Source of the DNA: Hymenobacter algoricola | Lineage (GTDB): Bacteria > Bacteroidota > Bacteroidia > Cytophagales > Hymenobacteraceae | Length of the DNA: 64,000 nucleotides | Reading direction: 5' to 3' | Assembly: GCF_039539525.1 (NCBI RefSeq) | Contig: NZ_BAABDH010000036.1 | Coordinates: 90,895-154,894 of the forward strand | Part shown: positions 36,101 through 44,434 of the stretch, piece after piece | How positions within the stretch are numbered: position 1 is the first letter of the stretch | Layout of the letters: each line of letters begins with the position of its first letter | Position numbers and translations under genes: made by a program | Notes under the pieces: generated by a model | Database searches by the model: none | What the model was told of the DNA's origin: nothing | The model's input: only the letters and a program-made list of their open reading frames with translations

Positions 36101-37105
36101 CTACTTCTGCTGAAATATGTGTTGCCGGTGCCACGCAAATGCTTCCAGCGAAGGCAAATGATGCGCGGGCAACAGGAGTAATTTGCCGGCCATCTGGCGC
36201 AGATGAAAGGCACTATCGGTATTCTCGGTAAAGGCCGCAGAAAATACGACCCGGTAGTTTTCATCTACTGTCAATAAGCCTCGGTCAAATGCTCGGTGCA
36301 AATTGGGGCAAAGCGCAATACCGTTGGTAAGCGTATTATCGAAGCCTACGGCAAACGGTTTGATGTGGCAGGCATCCACCATCGTGATATTGAACGTTGC
36401 CGAAACGCGCAAACCAGAAATGCAGCAGGTTTCGTTGTAGAGTTTGACAACTTCGCGGCGGAATACAGTACCCCGATTGTATACTTCAATTTCGTATTTC
36501 TCGGGGTCAAGCTTGGTTTTGGCGCTTTTCGAGTCAGCCTTCAATTCGTCAATTACAGCCTTGTATTCGGCTTGGCTTTCATTGACAATTTCGCGTTCTA
36601 GACCTTGCACGTAACCCGCGCTGTCATCCTTGATTCGTGGCGCGGTTTGACCGGGAAAATATATGGTCAACAATGCTTGCCGCAATAGTTGCCAATTCTC
36701 AGGTTGCGCGAGCAAGGTTGCTAGGTTTGTATCTATCTCCGCGCAAGCAACCGCTGCCGATAGGTTACTGAAAGTACGCATTGAGCCCGCGTTTTGCAGC
36801 CACAGTTCGCATCCGGGCATGGGCTGCAAACGCCACCAGTGACCCTTTTCATTGGCCAAGTGATAAAACGGCAGCGCAAACCGCTTTTCGTGCCCGGTTG
36901 TAACCAAAGCATTCCAGTAGTTGGAGAAGGTGCAGGTTAATTCGGGCGTAATAACAATCTGATTTCCGTCAATACGCCCCACCGCATATTCATGCAAAAT
37001 ACTCAGCAACAAAATGGGCTTGTGCGGTGCTTCTCCTTTGCTTTTATCACGCTTCAGGTGCGTAAAAGCGTAGCGGTAATAATCAAGAATTTTGGCGCTA
37101 TTCAT
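36101..37105 (-). CDS. HNH endonuclease with N-terminal reader-like domain
   Basis: 334 residues. The N-terminal domain (about 1-165) has APHKPILLLSILHEYAVGRI, NQIVITPELTCTF, and FALPFYHLANEKGHWWRL, shared with two paralogues at 28.5 and 30.0 kb. The C-terminal HNH_2 domain (about 205-330) has ETCCISGLRVSATFNITMVD, DACHIKPF and NGIALCPNLHRAFDRG. The layout is that of ScoMcrA-type phosphorothioate-dependent enzymes, which in most genomes do not coexist with dnd genes. Its position between dndC and dndD, 15 bases after dndC, puts it in the modification operon. Confidence 0.82.
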   Translation of the reverse strand: MNSAKILDYYRYAFTHLKRDKSKGEAPHKPILLLSILHEYAVGRIDGNQIVITPELTCTFSNYWNALVTTGHEKRFALPFYHLANEKGHWWRLQPMPGCELWLQNAGSMRTFSNLSAAVACAEIDTNLATLLAQPENWQLLRQALLTIYFPGQTAPRIKDDSAGYVQGLEREIVNESQAEYKAVIDELKADSKSAKTKLDPEKYEIEVYNRGTVFRREVVKLYNETCCISGLRVSATFNITMVDACHIKPFAVGFDNTLTNGIALCPNLHRAFDRGLLTVDENYRVVFSAAFTENTDSAFHLRQMAGKLLLLPAHHLPSLEAFAWHRQHIFQQK

Positions 37106-37120
37106 AGGCTGCCTCAGAAC

Positions 37121-38452
37121 TTATACGGCAACTTTTTGCGCTTCCAGATAATCGTCAAGCAGGTTTTCGATGTCGTGCTGCAAACCGCGCTTGCGAAGCA
37201 TCAGCGACTTGGCTTTAACGACTTTCATCGTTTGCTGAATTAAATCGAAATGGCCGGGATTGTCGTGGCATACCTCACGCAATAGCGTTTCTTCCTCCCG
37301 TACCTTGTTCGTGCGCTTATCTAATTCCAAATCAACGTTGGTGCCGAAAACCGAATTATAAATCCCGGCTACTTCAAACTCGAAAATCCCATCCCGGTAC
37401 CACGTCACCTGAATCGCCACCAGCTCCTGATGCGTGATAAAGGTCATGGTTTCATCGTATTCGGCCCGGATTTCCTTTTGGGCTACTAATAAACGACGCA
37501 AAATCTCCGCCCGCGTCTTGGGGGTATAAGGCCCCCAATAATTTTCGCGGGTGGTGCCGTTGCGGAGCTGCCGCTGGCGGTAGGTTTCGGGGTTATCGCG
37601 GGCCTCAATCAGAAAGTCACGCAGTTCCGACAGCGGCTCCATCCAGGTTTCCCCGTTCATGATGAGGCCGTCCATCGACTTGTCTTTCACCACTACCGTG
37701 CACACCCAGCAGCCGAAGCGGCTTTTGCCGCAGGAGGGCGTTTCGTCATCAATCACCAGCGGGCAATCGGCCTCGGTGCTGGCGTTGCGGTACAGCGTAA
37801 TCAGCTCCTTATGCGTCCCGCCCCACGGCGGCGGCACCTGGCTTAGGTACTGCCACAGCTCGTTCGTCTCAATGTCTTTGATAGGCGCGTACACAAAGGC
37901 ATTCGGCAATACGTGCTTACGCAACCTCTGTCCATGTATCGCGTGCTTGGCCATCGAGCGGGAGCGGCGGGAGCTTTCCGCCGAACGGGTGCCCAGCAGA
38001 ATGATAGCCTCGCCCGCGTCGCTGATCTTAGTTTTGATGAAGTGCGTAGTCGGGCTGATTTTCAGACGCTCGGTGCACCACCGAAAGGTGCTCGACGGGG
38101 CCGGATAGCCCTTGCCTAGCAGGTTAGTCCAGAACGTGTCCTCAAGCCGGGGCGTGGTGCGATGCACGTAGAAGGGCATGCTTTGGGTGGTAGCCGCCGC
38201 CTCAATCCGGTGCAGTGTGTCCTCAATAAAGCGCACGATGCGCGGGTTCTCCACCATCGTGTCGTTGCACACCACGTGGATAGGCCGCCACCGGAGTTGC
38301 TCCGGTAGCTTCTGAACGGCTTTCCAAACCATTTGCAAGAGCATGGTGGAGTCTTTGCCGCCGCTGAAACCCACGATCCACGGCCGACTGTTGTCTTCGG
38401 CCTGGTATTGATCCTGAATTTCAGCTTCTATGAAGGGGAGTATTAAAGCCAT
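37121..38452 (-). CDS. dndC: DNA phosphorothioation sulfurtransferase DndC
   Basis: 443 residues, PAPS-reductase-like ATP pyrophosphatase. PP-loop VGFSGGKDSTMLLQ (about 27-40). Cysteines likely to hold a 4Fe-4S cluster are C126 (RWCTERLK), C241, C248 and C251 (CGKSRFGCWVC). It activates DNA with ATP for sulfur entry from DndA. The ATG at 38452 is used because the N-terminus MALILPFIEAEIQDQYQAED fits the family; the frame is open further up but that stretch covers the promoter. First gene of the minus-strand dnd operon. Confidence 0.92.
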   Translation of the reverse strand: MALILPFIEAEIQDQYQAEDNSRPWIVGFSGGKDSTMLLQMVWKAVQKLPEQLRWRPIHVVCNDTMVENPRIVRFIEDTLHRIEAAATTQSMPFYVHRTTPRLEDTFWTNLLGKGYPAPSSTFRWCTERLKISPTTHFIKTKISDAGEAIILLGTRSAESSRRSRSMAKHAIHGQRLRKHVLPNAFVYAPIKDIETNELWQYLSQVPPPWGGTHKELITLYRNASTEADCPLVIDDETPSCGKSRFGCWVCTVVVKDKSMDGLIMNGETWMEPLSELRDFLIEARDNPETYRQRQLRNGTTRENYWGPYTPKTRAEILRRLLVAQKEIRAEYDETMTFITHQELVAIQVTWYRDGIFEFEVAGIYNSVFGTNVDLELDKRTNKVREEETLLREVCHDNPGHFDLIQQTMKVVKAKSLMLRKRGLQHDIENLLDDYLEAQKVAV

Positions 38453-38561
38453 AAAGGGTCTTCGCAAAGGAGGGCGTTCGGGCTGATAACAGCGAACAGT
38501 AGCAAGTGGCGGTAAGGTGGTATTTTCCAGGTTGGGCAGATGCCCAAAACCGCCTAATCTC

Positions 38562-38588
38562 CAAATATAGGCAATTGATATAGACCAA
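38562..38588 (-). promoter_or_regulatory. dndC operon promoter
   Basis: On the minus strand: TTG (38586-38588), a 16-base spacer, then TATATTTG (38562-38569), a full match to TAnnTTTG. It lies 110 bases before the dndC ATG and can drive the whole minus-strand cluster to 31.66 kb. Confidence 0.65.
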
Positions 38589-38709
38589 GGATTGGGTGAG
38601 AAGATACACATTTAAGTATGTACCTGAGAGCTTAGAGAATAGCTTTCGAAAAGATAATTCCTACCTCGGCCCTCATTCCCGGCGCTAACATTGACGCAGT
38701 TGTCAGGGG

Positions 38710-38792
38710 TTGTAGCCGCAATTGTAGAATCACAGCTGAAGGCTACAACCCATCTGTAGCCTTCAAAAAAAATTGCCTCCGGAAGGCTACAA
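38710..38792. promoter_or_regulatory. Cluster of four inverted GAAGGCTACA sites
   Basis: TTGTAGCC (38710-38717), GAAGGCTACAA (38738-38748), TGTAGCCTTC (38755-38764) and GAAGGCTACAA (38782-38792) alternate in direction. Neighbouring copies form perfect ten-base inverted repeats with spacers of 7 or 17 bases. The cluster ends 27 bases before the XRE-type gene and lies about 120 bases upstream of the dndC promoter. Confidence 0.65.
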
Positions 38793-38819
38793 ACCCGCGC
38801 CGCTCGTTATGCAGCGGCT

Positions 38820-39407
38820 ATGCCTTACCCTGCTATTCCCTCCGACACCCTGGCCGCCGCCATCCGCCAGTACCTGGGCCTCACCCAGGCCGAACTGGCG
38901 GCCTACCTGGGCGTGACCCGGGCGCAGGTGGCCCACGCCGAGGCCGGGCGGCGGGTAATACGGGGCGAAGCCAGCCGGCGACTCGGCGGGCTGGCCCGGC
39001 TGCTGCCCGCGCCCATCGGTCCGGCCGACACAGAGGCCGCTACTCCAGAGCCCGTAACCCCGGCCACCGGGCCGTTGCGGCGGCGGCTGGCGCGCTGCAT
39101 CTGGGAAGCCGCTAATCGGCGGGCCGAGCTGCTGGCGTTGGATGCCGGGGCGGCGCAGGCCCGCCGCTGGCAGGCGGTGCTGCCCGCCCTGCGCGCCCTG
39201 CTGCCCGCCCCTGATTCGGCGGCGGCGGCCCGGCAGCACCGGCGGCTGGCCGACTGGGCCGCCCGGGCGGGGGCCGCCACCGACCCGGAACAGGCGGCGG
39301 CGCGGGTGCTGCTGACGCTGCGCATCCGCTTCCTGGCGGCCGAAGCCGCCGCGCTCCGGGAGCTGCTGAGCGAGCCGGCCGACCCCGTTGGTTCCGCGGA
39401 AAAATAA
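38820..39407 (+). CDS. XRE-type helix-turn-helix regulator
   Basis: 195 residues. The N-terminal HTH is plain: LAAAIRQYLGLTQAELAAYL then GVTRAQVAHAEAGRR (about 10-45). The remainder is Ala/Arg-rich and helical, probably for dimerisation or ligand binding. It diverges from the dndC operon, and the inverted sites in the shared region suggest that it regulates itself and perhaps dnd. Very high GC content, unlike the AT-rich blocks, so it matches the host more than the island's foreign part. Confidence 0.78.
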   Translation: MPYPAIPSDTLAAAIRQYLGLTQAELAAYLGVTRAQVAHAEAGRRVIRGEASRRLGGLARLLPAPIGPADTEAATPEPVTPATGPLRRRLARCIWEAANRRAELLALDAGAAQARRWQAVLPALRALLPAPDSAAAARQHRRLADWAARAGAATDPEQAAARVLLTLRIRFLAAEAAALRELLSEPADPVGSAEK

Positions 39408-39419
39408 ATTAGCCCAGTA

Positions 39420-39431
39420 CAATACTACCGG
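39420..39431. repeat. CAATACTACCGG direct repeat, left copy
   Basis: Twelve identical bases to those at 39970-39981; the two copies flank the 137-residue gene. Confidence 0.4.
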
Positions 39432-39488
39432 AGAATTACCCGCCGTTTTCGCTCTGTAATTGTCTTTCCACCTTTCACTTACCGTTTT

Positions 39489-39902
39489 ATGGAGTACTCA
39501 CTAAATCTTCTGACCACCGTGGCTGACTGCGACACTTTGCTGGCCAAAGCCGCCAGCGACCAGAGGGTGCTGCAGCACCGCTCCGACAACTACGACTACG
39601 CCCGCGAAGCCTCGGGCGAAACGGCCACCGAGATTCAGGCGTCGCTGGCCAGCCTCGATGCCGAAATTTCGTCTCTGAACACCATTATCCCCACGCTGGC
39701 CGCGGGCACCAGGGCCCGCAAGAGAAACGAGGTGGAGCTGCGCGACGCCATCCACGCCCGCGCCGGCCTGCTTGACCGGCAGGCCGCCCGCGGCCCGGTG
39801 GCCCTGCTCTCCCGGGAGCGCGACGTGGCCGAAACCGACGCCCAGATTGCGGAAATCACCAATTTCATTGCGGTCATAACTGCCCGGAGAGCTGCTCTAT
39901 AA
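39489..39902 (+). CDS. Small helical hypothetical protein
   Basis: 137 residues, predicted alpha-helical with heptad character (ASLASLDAEISSLNTIIPTL and RERDVAETDAQIAEITNFIA). No signal peptide or membrane segment. Polar, without Cys except one near the N-terminus. No family recognised. It is followed by a clear terminator, and 12-base direct repeats lie on each side. Confidence 0.7.
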   Translation: MEYSLNLLTTVADCDTLLAKAASDQRVLQHRSDNYDYAREASGETATEIQASLASLDAEISSLNTIIPTLAAGTRARKRNEVELRDAIHARAGLLDRQAARGPVALLSRERDVAETDAQIAEITNFIAVITARRAAL

Positions 39903-39925
39903 ACTATAAGCCCGCCTATTGCATC

Positions 39926-39965
39926 CAGCCCGCCCCGGACTTCTCCGGGGCGGGCTGATTTCTTT
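39926..39965 (+). terminator. Terminator after the small helical protein gene
   Basis: Fourteen-base stem (CAGCCCGCCCCGGA and near-complement) with a short loop, then ATTTCTTT. Confidence 0.75.
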
Positions 39966-39969
39966 AGAG

Positions 39970-39981
39970 CAATACTACCGG
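39970..39981. repeat. CAATACTACCGG direct repeat, right copy
   Basis: Second copy of the 12-base sequence at 39420-39431. Confidence 0.4.
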
Positions 39982-40066
39982 GCAGGCCAGAAGAGTGTTC
40001 CCGCTGCTACTCCGGCCGCAGTACCCGATAGGGCCGGCCAAAATCCGGACGCTGGCTACCGGTGGG

Positions 40067-40978
40067 CTACTGTGCGCCCCGGACCCGCATGGGCAGCGTA
40101 AATACTGCTTCCGAGGCCGTGATGAACAGCGTCCGGCGGTTTTTGCCCCCGAAGCACACGTTGGCGGTCCAGGCGGCGGGCACGTCGATGTGCTGAAGGA
40201 GCTGCCCGGCCGCGTTGTAGACGCTCACGCCCTTGCCCGTGAGGTACACGTTGCCCTCCTGGTCGATGGTCATGCCGTCGGAGCCCTGCGCTACGAACAG
40301 CTGACGGTTGGTCAGGCGGCCGTCGGCGCCGATAGCGTAGCGGTAGGTTTTGCCGGCCCCGATGTCGGCCACGTACAGCTGCCGCCCATCCGGGGTGCCG
40401 ATGATGCCGTTGGGCTGGGTAAGCTGGTCGTCGACTACCACGGGCTCCTTCTGCCCAGAAGGCAGGAAGTATACCTTCTGCCCGCCGATGCCCGGGTCGG
40501 GCGTGGTGCGCGTCCAGTAGTCGCGCTGGTAGTAGGGGTCGGTGAAGTAGATGCCGCCGGTGCCGGGGTGCACCCACAGGTCGTTGGGGCCGTTGAAGCG
40601 GTGGCCCTGCCGGTCGGCCAGCAGCACGGTCACCCTCCCATCGGGCGCAATGGACCAGAGCTGATTTTGCTCGTCGGCGCAGGCCAGCAGGTTGCCCTGC
40701 CGGTCGAAGTACAGCCCGTTGGCGCGCCCGGTCTTTTCGAGGAACACGCTGAGCTTGCCGTCGGTGCCGTACTTCCAGATCTTGTCGTTGGGCTGGTCAG
40801 TGAAGAACACGTTGCCCGCCTGGTCCACTGCCGGCCCTTCGGTGAACCTGAACTGCCGGGCTACCAGCCGCGGGGCCGCATCACCGGCGAGAATCGAGCG
40901 TTGGGAAGGCGGGGAAGCCGTAGTGCAGGCCGTAAAAGCCAGGGTGGCCAGCACAAGGGCGCGGTAGGGGAAAGGCAT
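40067..40978 (-). CDS. SMP-30/gluconolactonase-like lipoprotein
   Basis: 303 residues. The ATG at 40978 gives the leader MPFPYRALVLATLAFTACTT with a lipobox (FTAC). A six-bladed propeller of the SMP-30/LRE family follows: FTEGPAVDQAGNVFFTDQPN near the first blade, RFNGPNDLWVHPGTGGIYFT, and QPNGIIGTPDGRQLYVADIG. The Glu in TEGP and the Asn/Asp in GPND and ADIG are typical metal ligands. It probably hydrolyses a sugar lactone at the cell surface or in the periplasm. Substrate not determinable. Confidence 0.87.
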   Translation of the reverse strand: MPFPYRALVLATLAFTACTTASPPSQRSILAGDAAPRLVARQFRFTEGPAVDQAGNVFFTDQPNDKIWKYGTDGKLSVFLEKTGRANGLYFDRQGNLLACADEQNQLWSIAPDGRVTVLLADRQGHRFNGPNDLWVHPGTGGIYFTDPYYQRDYWTRTTPDPGIGGQKVYFLPSGQKEPVVVDDQLTQPNGIIGTPDGRQLYVADIGAGKTYRYAIGADGRLTNRQLFVAQGSDGMTIDQEGNVYLTGKGVSVYNAAGQLLQHIDVPAAWTANVCFGGKNRRTLFITASEAVFTLPMRVRGAQ

Positions 40979-41077
40979 GCGGCAAGATAGGCGGGAAGGC
41001 GGCTCGGCGGGGTGCCCCAGGGCTCCGGCTCGAAGCTCCGGCCCGGCGTATTTGCGGCTGTTGGATTCGAAAACGAA

Positions 41078-41109
41078 AAAGACTCCGCAGTGGATGCTGC
41101 GGAGTCTTT
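41078..41109 (-). terminator. Hairpin downstream of the PhoD-like gene
   Basis: Thirteen-base perfect arms (AAAGACTCCGCAG and complement), six-base loop. On the minus strand it is followed by TTTTTCGTTTT. It is 170 bases past the phoD-like stop; the bases between (41110-41281) hold nothing I recognise. Confidence 0.65.
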
Positions 41110-41281
41110 GCTGCCGGGTGCTGCCGATTGTGAGCGTCCTCTGTTTTTTCGCCAGCATTTGTTGTGCTGTACCGGGCTTAGCCGCGGTGGCAGGCCGGCC
41201 TTAGCCGTGGTTGTAGGCCGGGCAGTCCTGGGCAGTAAGCTCGGTGAGGGCAGTTATAGTAGCTGCGGCCCGGTCGGTTTG

Positions 41282-43246
41282 CTACCGGGGTACTTGCAGC
41301 CAGGGCGTCTTGTCAATGCGGATATCCTGGTACTGTTCGAGTAGAGCGGGGGAATAATGGCTCCTGAAAAAGTGCTGCTTGCCCACCCGGTATTGGCGGG
41401 AGGTTTCCGTGGCCCAGGGTTTATCCCAGTCCGTGATACCGCTATAGACCCAGGTAGGCCCCTCCTTATTGATGATGGTGTCCTGATCCGACACAAATAA
41501 GTGCAGCCAGGTGCGGTCTTTGCGAAATTCCAGCGCCCCAAAATTGAGCAGGGCCTGGGACGTTTTCACCTGCGGATCTACCTGGTAGGCGCCCAGCGTA
41601 AGGTCATCCTGCCCCACCCGCTCCGATTGCGAATGGTCTTTTGCATTCTTCAGGGCTGCCTGCTTGAGCGGGTCCAGGGTTTCGTGCGACAGGCCGCTGG
41701 CCACCAGCTCGTAGGCCAGCACGCGCTTGGATGGCGTGGAGGCTTTCGAGTCGGTGTACCAGATTTCGGTGATGACGCCCACGTGAACGTCGCCGCTGAG
41801 AATAATCGGGCGGGCCTTCTTTTCCTGCCGCAGCCAGATCAGCTTCTGCACAAACCGGTCGTGTTCGGCTTTGCTGGTAGGGGCATCCCAGCCGTCGGCA
41901 AGGTCATCGGCCGCATCGGGCTCCAGCTTGCCGGTTGCTTTTTTGACGGGATTGTTAAAGCCGAAAAACAGGGGGGCCGGCGAGACAAGTAGTATTTCCT
42001 CGTTGGGTTGGCACAGCGCGGCCCAGGCCTCAAAGGCCTGCCATTGCTCTTGGCCCAATACCTGCCCGCGGCTTATGTCCCGGTTGCTGCGCAAGTCAAA
42101 AGCAAAGCCCCGGACCCCACCCACCGTAAATTCCTGGTGCAAGGACTGACTGCTGCGGGTGGCGGCGGCCACGTCCAGGCCGGCTCGGGGACCCAGCTGC
42201 AGCTGATGGGCAATGTAGCCTTGGCGGGCGGCCTGGTAGAAGGGTTGGCGGGCGGGGTTTATTTCCCCGTTGGTGTAGTCATCCTGGTGGGAGCCCCAGC
42301 CGTCCCATATCTCGTGGTCGTCCCAGATGTTGACGCTGGGAAGCCGCCGGAATACTTCATCCAGGGTGCGGAAGGCGCCGAAATACTGGTACATACGCTG
42401 CACGTGCGCCCCGAAGCGCTCCTGGCCCAGGCGCGGCACCGGATCAGTATCGCGCCAGCCCACCATGAGGTTGGGAGCAGGGGCTTTCCCTTTCTTCTTG
42501 TCGGTTTCGTAGCCCGCATCCACATATACCTGGTCGCCGGTGCCGATAACCAGGCGGGGCGGGGCCAGCAGGGGCCGCAAAAAGCGGCCGGCTTCCTGGA
42601 CGCTGCCCATGTTCCTGGGTGCCGGGCGGCTCGCCGGCGCATCCGGCCGGCGCGTAAAGACGTTCACCTGCGCGGGCTCTTGGGCTACTATACCCTGAAA
42701 AAGCCGGCGCATCCGCCAGTTGGTTATTCCAAATGAGCCCTTGATCAGGCTCGGTTCCGGGGGAGGGCCCGCCACGGTAAAGGGTTGGAAGCACCCATAA
42801 ACCAGTACCGAAAACTCCTGCTGGCTTTGGGGACGGTCCAAGCTGGCTTTCTTCTTCGGATACACCCAGCTGCCGTCAGTTGCCGGCTGCTGGTTTGGGT
42901 GGGCAAACACTACCCGAACCGAGTCCAGGGGCGTACTCCAGGAGGCTGTGTAGCTCGGGGCCGGCAGCGGCAGGGTGGCAAGCTTGCGTCCCTGGGCGTT
43001 GAAGACCTCTGCCTGGGGCCGGAGGACTGACCCGTGCAGCACAATCCGGCCATTGGTCTGATCGAGCGGGTAGGCCACCGAAACCCGGCAATCGAGGCCC
43101 GCATCATAATCAAAGCTTTGGCCAGTGGGGAAGCGGGTGTCGGGCACCGGCGTTGGTTGGGCCTGTACCGGACAACAGGCGGCCGCCAGCAGCAGCAGCG
43201 TGCTGCCGGAGGAATAGCGGGCAAAACATGAACGGGAGTCAGTCAT
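41282..43246 (-). CDS. PhoD-like alkaline phosphatase, secreted
   Basis: 654 residues with an N-terminal signal (STLLLLAAACCPVQAQ). The metal-binding core includes LVIGTGDQVYVDAG (about 240), NIWDDHEIWDGWG (about 325) and ILSGDVHVG (about 500), the PhoD/metallophosphatase pattern of a calcium/iron-dependent phosphodiesterase or phosphatase. The N-terminal 200 residues are a beta-sandwich domain of Bacteroidota PhoD proteins. Acts outside the cytoplasm on organic phosphate. No Pho-box was looked for with confidence. Confidence 0.86.
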   Translation of the reverse strand: MTDSRSCFARYSSGSTLLLLAAACCPVQAQPTPVPDTRFPTGQSFDYDAGLDCRVSVAYPLDQTNGRIVLHGSVLRPQAEVFNAQGRKLATLPLPAPSYTASWSTPLDSVRVVFAHPNQQPATDGSWVYPKKKASLDRPQSQQEFSVLVYGCFQPFTVAGPPPEPSLIKGSFGITNWRMRRLFQGIVAQEPAQVNVFTRRPDAPASRPAPRNMGSVQEAGRFLRPLLAPPRLVIGTGDQVYVDAGYETDKKKGKAPAPNLMVGWRDTDPVPRLGQERFGAHVQRMYQYFGAFRTLDEVFRRLPSVNIWDDHEIWDGWGSHQDDYTNGEINPARQPFYQAARQGYIAHQLQLGPRAGLDVAAATRSSQSLHQEFTVGGVRGFAFDLRSNRDISRGQVLGQEQWQAFEAWAALCQPNEEILLVSPAPLFFGFNNPVKKATGKLEPDAADDLADGWDAPTSKAEHDRFVQKLIWLRQEKKARPIILSGDVHVGVITEIWYTDSKASTPSKRVLAYELVASGLSHETLDPLKQAALKNAKDHSQSERVGQDDLTLGAYQVDPQVKTSQALLNFGALEFRKDRTWLHLFVSDQDTIINKEGPTWVYSGITDWDKPWATETSRQYRVGKQHFFRSHYSPALLEQYQDIRIDKTPWLQVPR

Positions 43247-43380
43247 TGTGCGAGGATAGCTATGCGGTGATGGGGAGTGGCACGAGCGGGATGGACGCCC
43301 GGGCAGGCAAACGGTGCCTCCTGCGTCGGCTTCACTGTGCGGGGGGCAGCAGGATGTTCTCCGGGTTTACTGCCCGCTCA

Positions 43381-44181
43381 TTACGAAGAGGTCTTGTTGC
43401 CGGCGGTACCCTGGGCGCGGAAAATCTGGAACCCGAACCCTAAGCCCAGCCAGGGCCGGTCTTTGTAGATCCAGCTGCGGCCAATCTGGCCCGGCATTAC
43501 ATCCAGGCCGGAGAAAAGGGTGACCTGAAACTTGTCGTACTCAAAGACATAGCCGCCCGAAAAAGTCACGCAGCTCTGAATAGCTTCAGCGGTCAAGTAA
43601 TTTTTGGTGGTGTAAGGCGTCGCTTTAATCGAGGAAAAGCTGAGCCCTCCCACCAGGCTGTGCGTAGCAGGGCTGAGGCGGTTCGGCCGGATTTTCCAAC
43701 CGGCGGAAATGCCGATATTAAAGTCGTTGCCGAACTCGGAGTAGATGTTATACTTGCCTTCTTCCGATTTGCGGCCGGGCCTGATCTTGATCAGCGTAGT
43801 AGCGGCCCCGACGGTGAAGTTGCCTTTTTTCTCCAGCCGCACGGCAAAGGCGTTATAGTTGGCCACAGAGAGCTTAAAGTAGATGTCAGTACCCGCAGCA
43901 GTTGCTACTAAAGCAATATTTTTCTCGGTAAACTTTTCGCCCGCCGTGAATCTGGCAATTCGGATAATGTAGTCAGTGTCAACGATTGTGCGGATGGTAA
44001 AAATAGTGTTAGCACTTATCGGTTGGGGTACTGCTCCGCTTACCGGCGAGCCATCGAAGTTGCACTGGGTGAGTGGGATGTCATGGTTGAAAATGTGGCG
44101 GCCATCCCGCGAGTCAGTCTGGGCAAAGGTGCCGCCGATAGTGGCGGTAAAAAGTAGGAAAAGCAGTAAAAAATGCTTCAT
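43381..44181 (-). CDS. Secreted protein, probably beta-rich envelope component
   Basis: 266 residues, signal peptide MKHFLLLFLLFTATIGGTFA. The mature part alternates short hydrophobic and polar residues (IGISAGWKIRPNRLSPATHS; YLTAEAIQSCVTFSGGYVFE; WLGLGFGFQIF), as in a small outer-membrane beta-barrel or porin-like fold. It ends in SS without an obvious sorting signal. No family recognised. Confidence 0.65.
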   Translation of the reverse strand: MKHFLLLFLLFTATIGGTFAQTDSRDGRHIFNHDIPLTQCNFDGSPVSGAVPQPISANTIFTIRTIVDTDYIIRIARFTAGEKFTEKNIALVATAAGTDIYFKLSVANYNAFAVRLEKKGNFTVGAATTLIKIRPGRKSEEGKYNIYSEFGNDFNIGISAGWKIRPNRLSPATHSLVGGLSFSSIKATPYTTKNYLTAEAIQSCVTFSGGYVFEYDKFQVTLFSGLDVMPGQIGRSWIYKDRPWLGLGFGFQIFRAQGTAGNKTSS

Positions 44182-44434
44182 GAAGGGAAAGAAGGGAGAG
44201 GTGAAAAAATGAGTGACGGAAACAATGAGTCAATAAGGCCCGGTTTGGGCCAGCGCAAAATTCTTGATTATGCGCCCGCGGTATGTCAGTGCCAGCACTG
44301 AGTTTTAGCAGCGCTAAGGCACCGTCCACGTCGGGGTGTTGCCCTTTTCTAGTACCCCGACTGAAACTGCCGGCCACCCAGGCAACGCCCGGCTGCCAGC
44401 GCGCATCTATCCCGCTGAACCTTAAGCTCTGATC

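Noticed and set aside
36101..36103. Recoding (stop read-through) giving an HNH-DndD fusion as the intended product
   Set aside because: Only the shared frame supports it; the HNH protein ends with a natural family-like C-terminus and there is no sign of a recoding element, so a deletion is the simpler reading.
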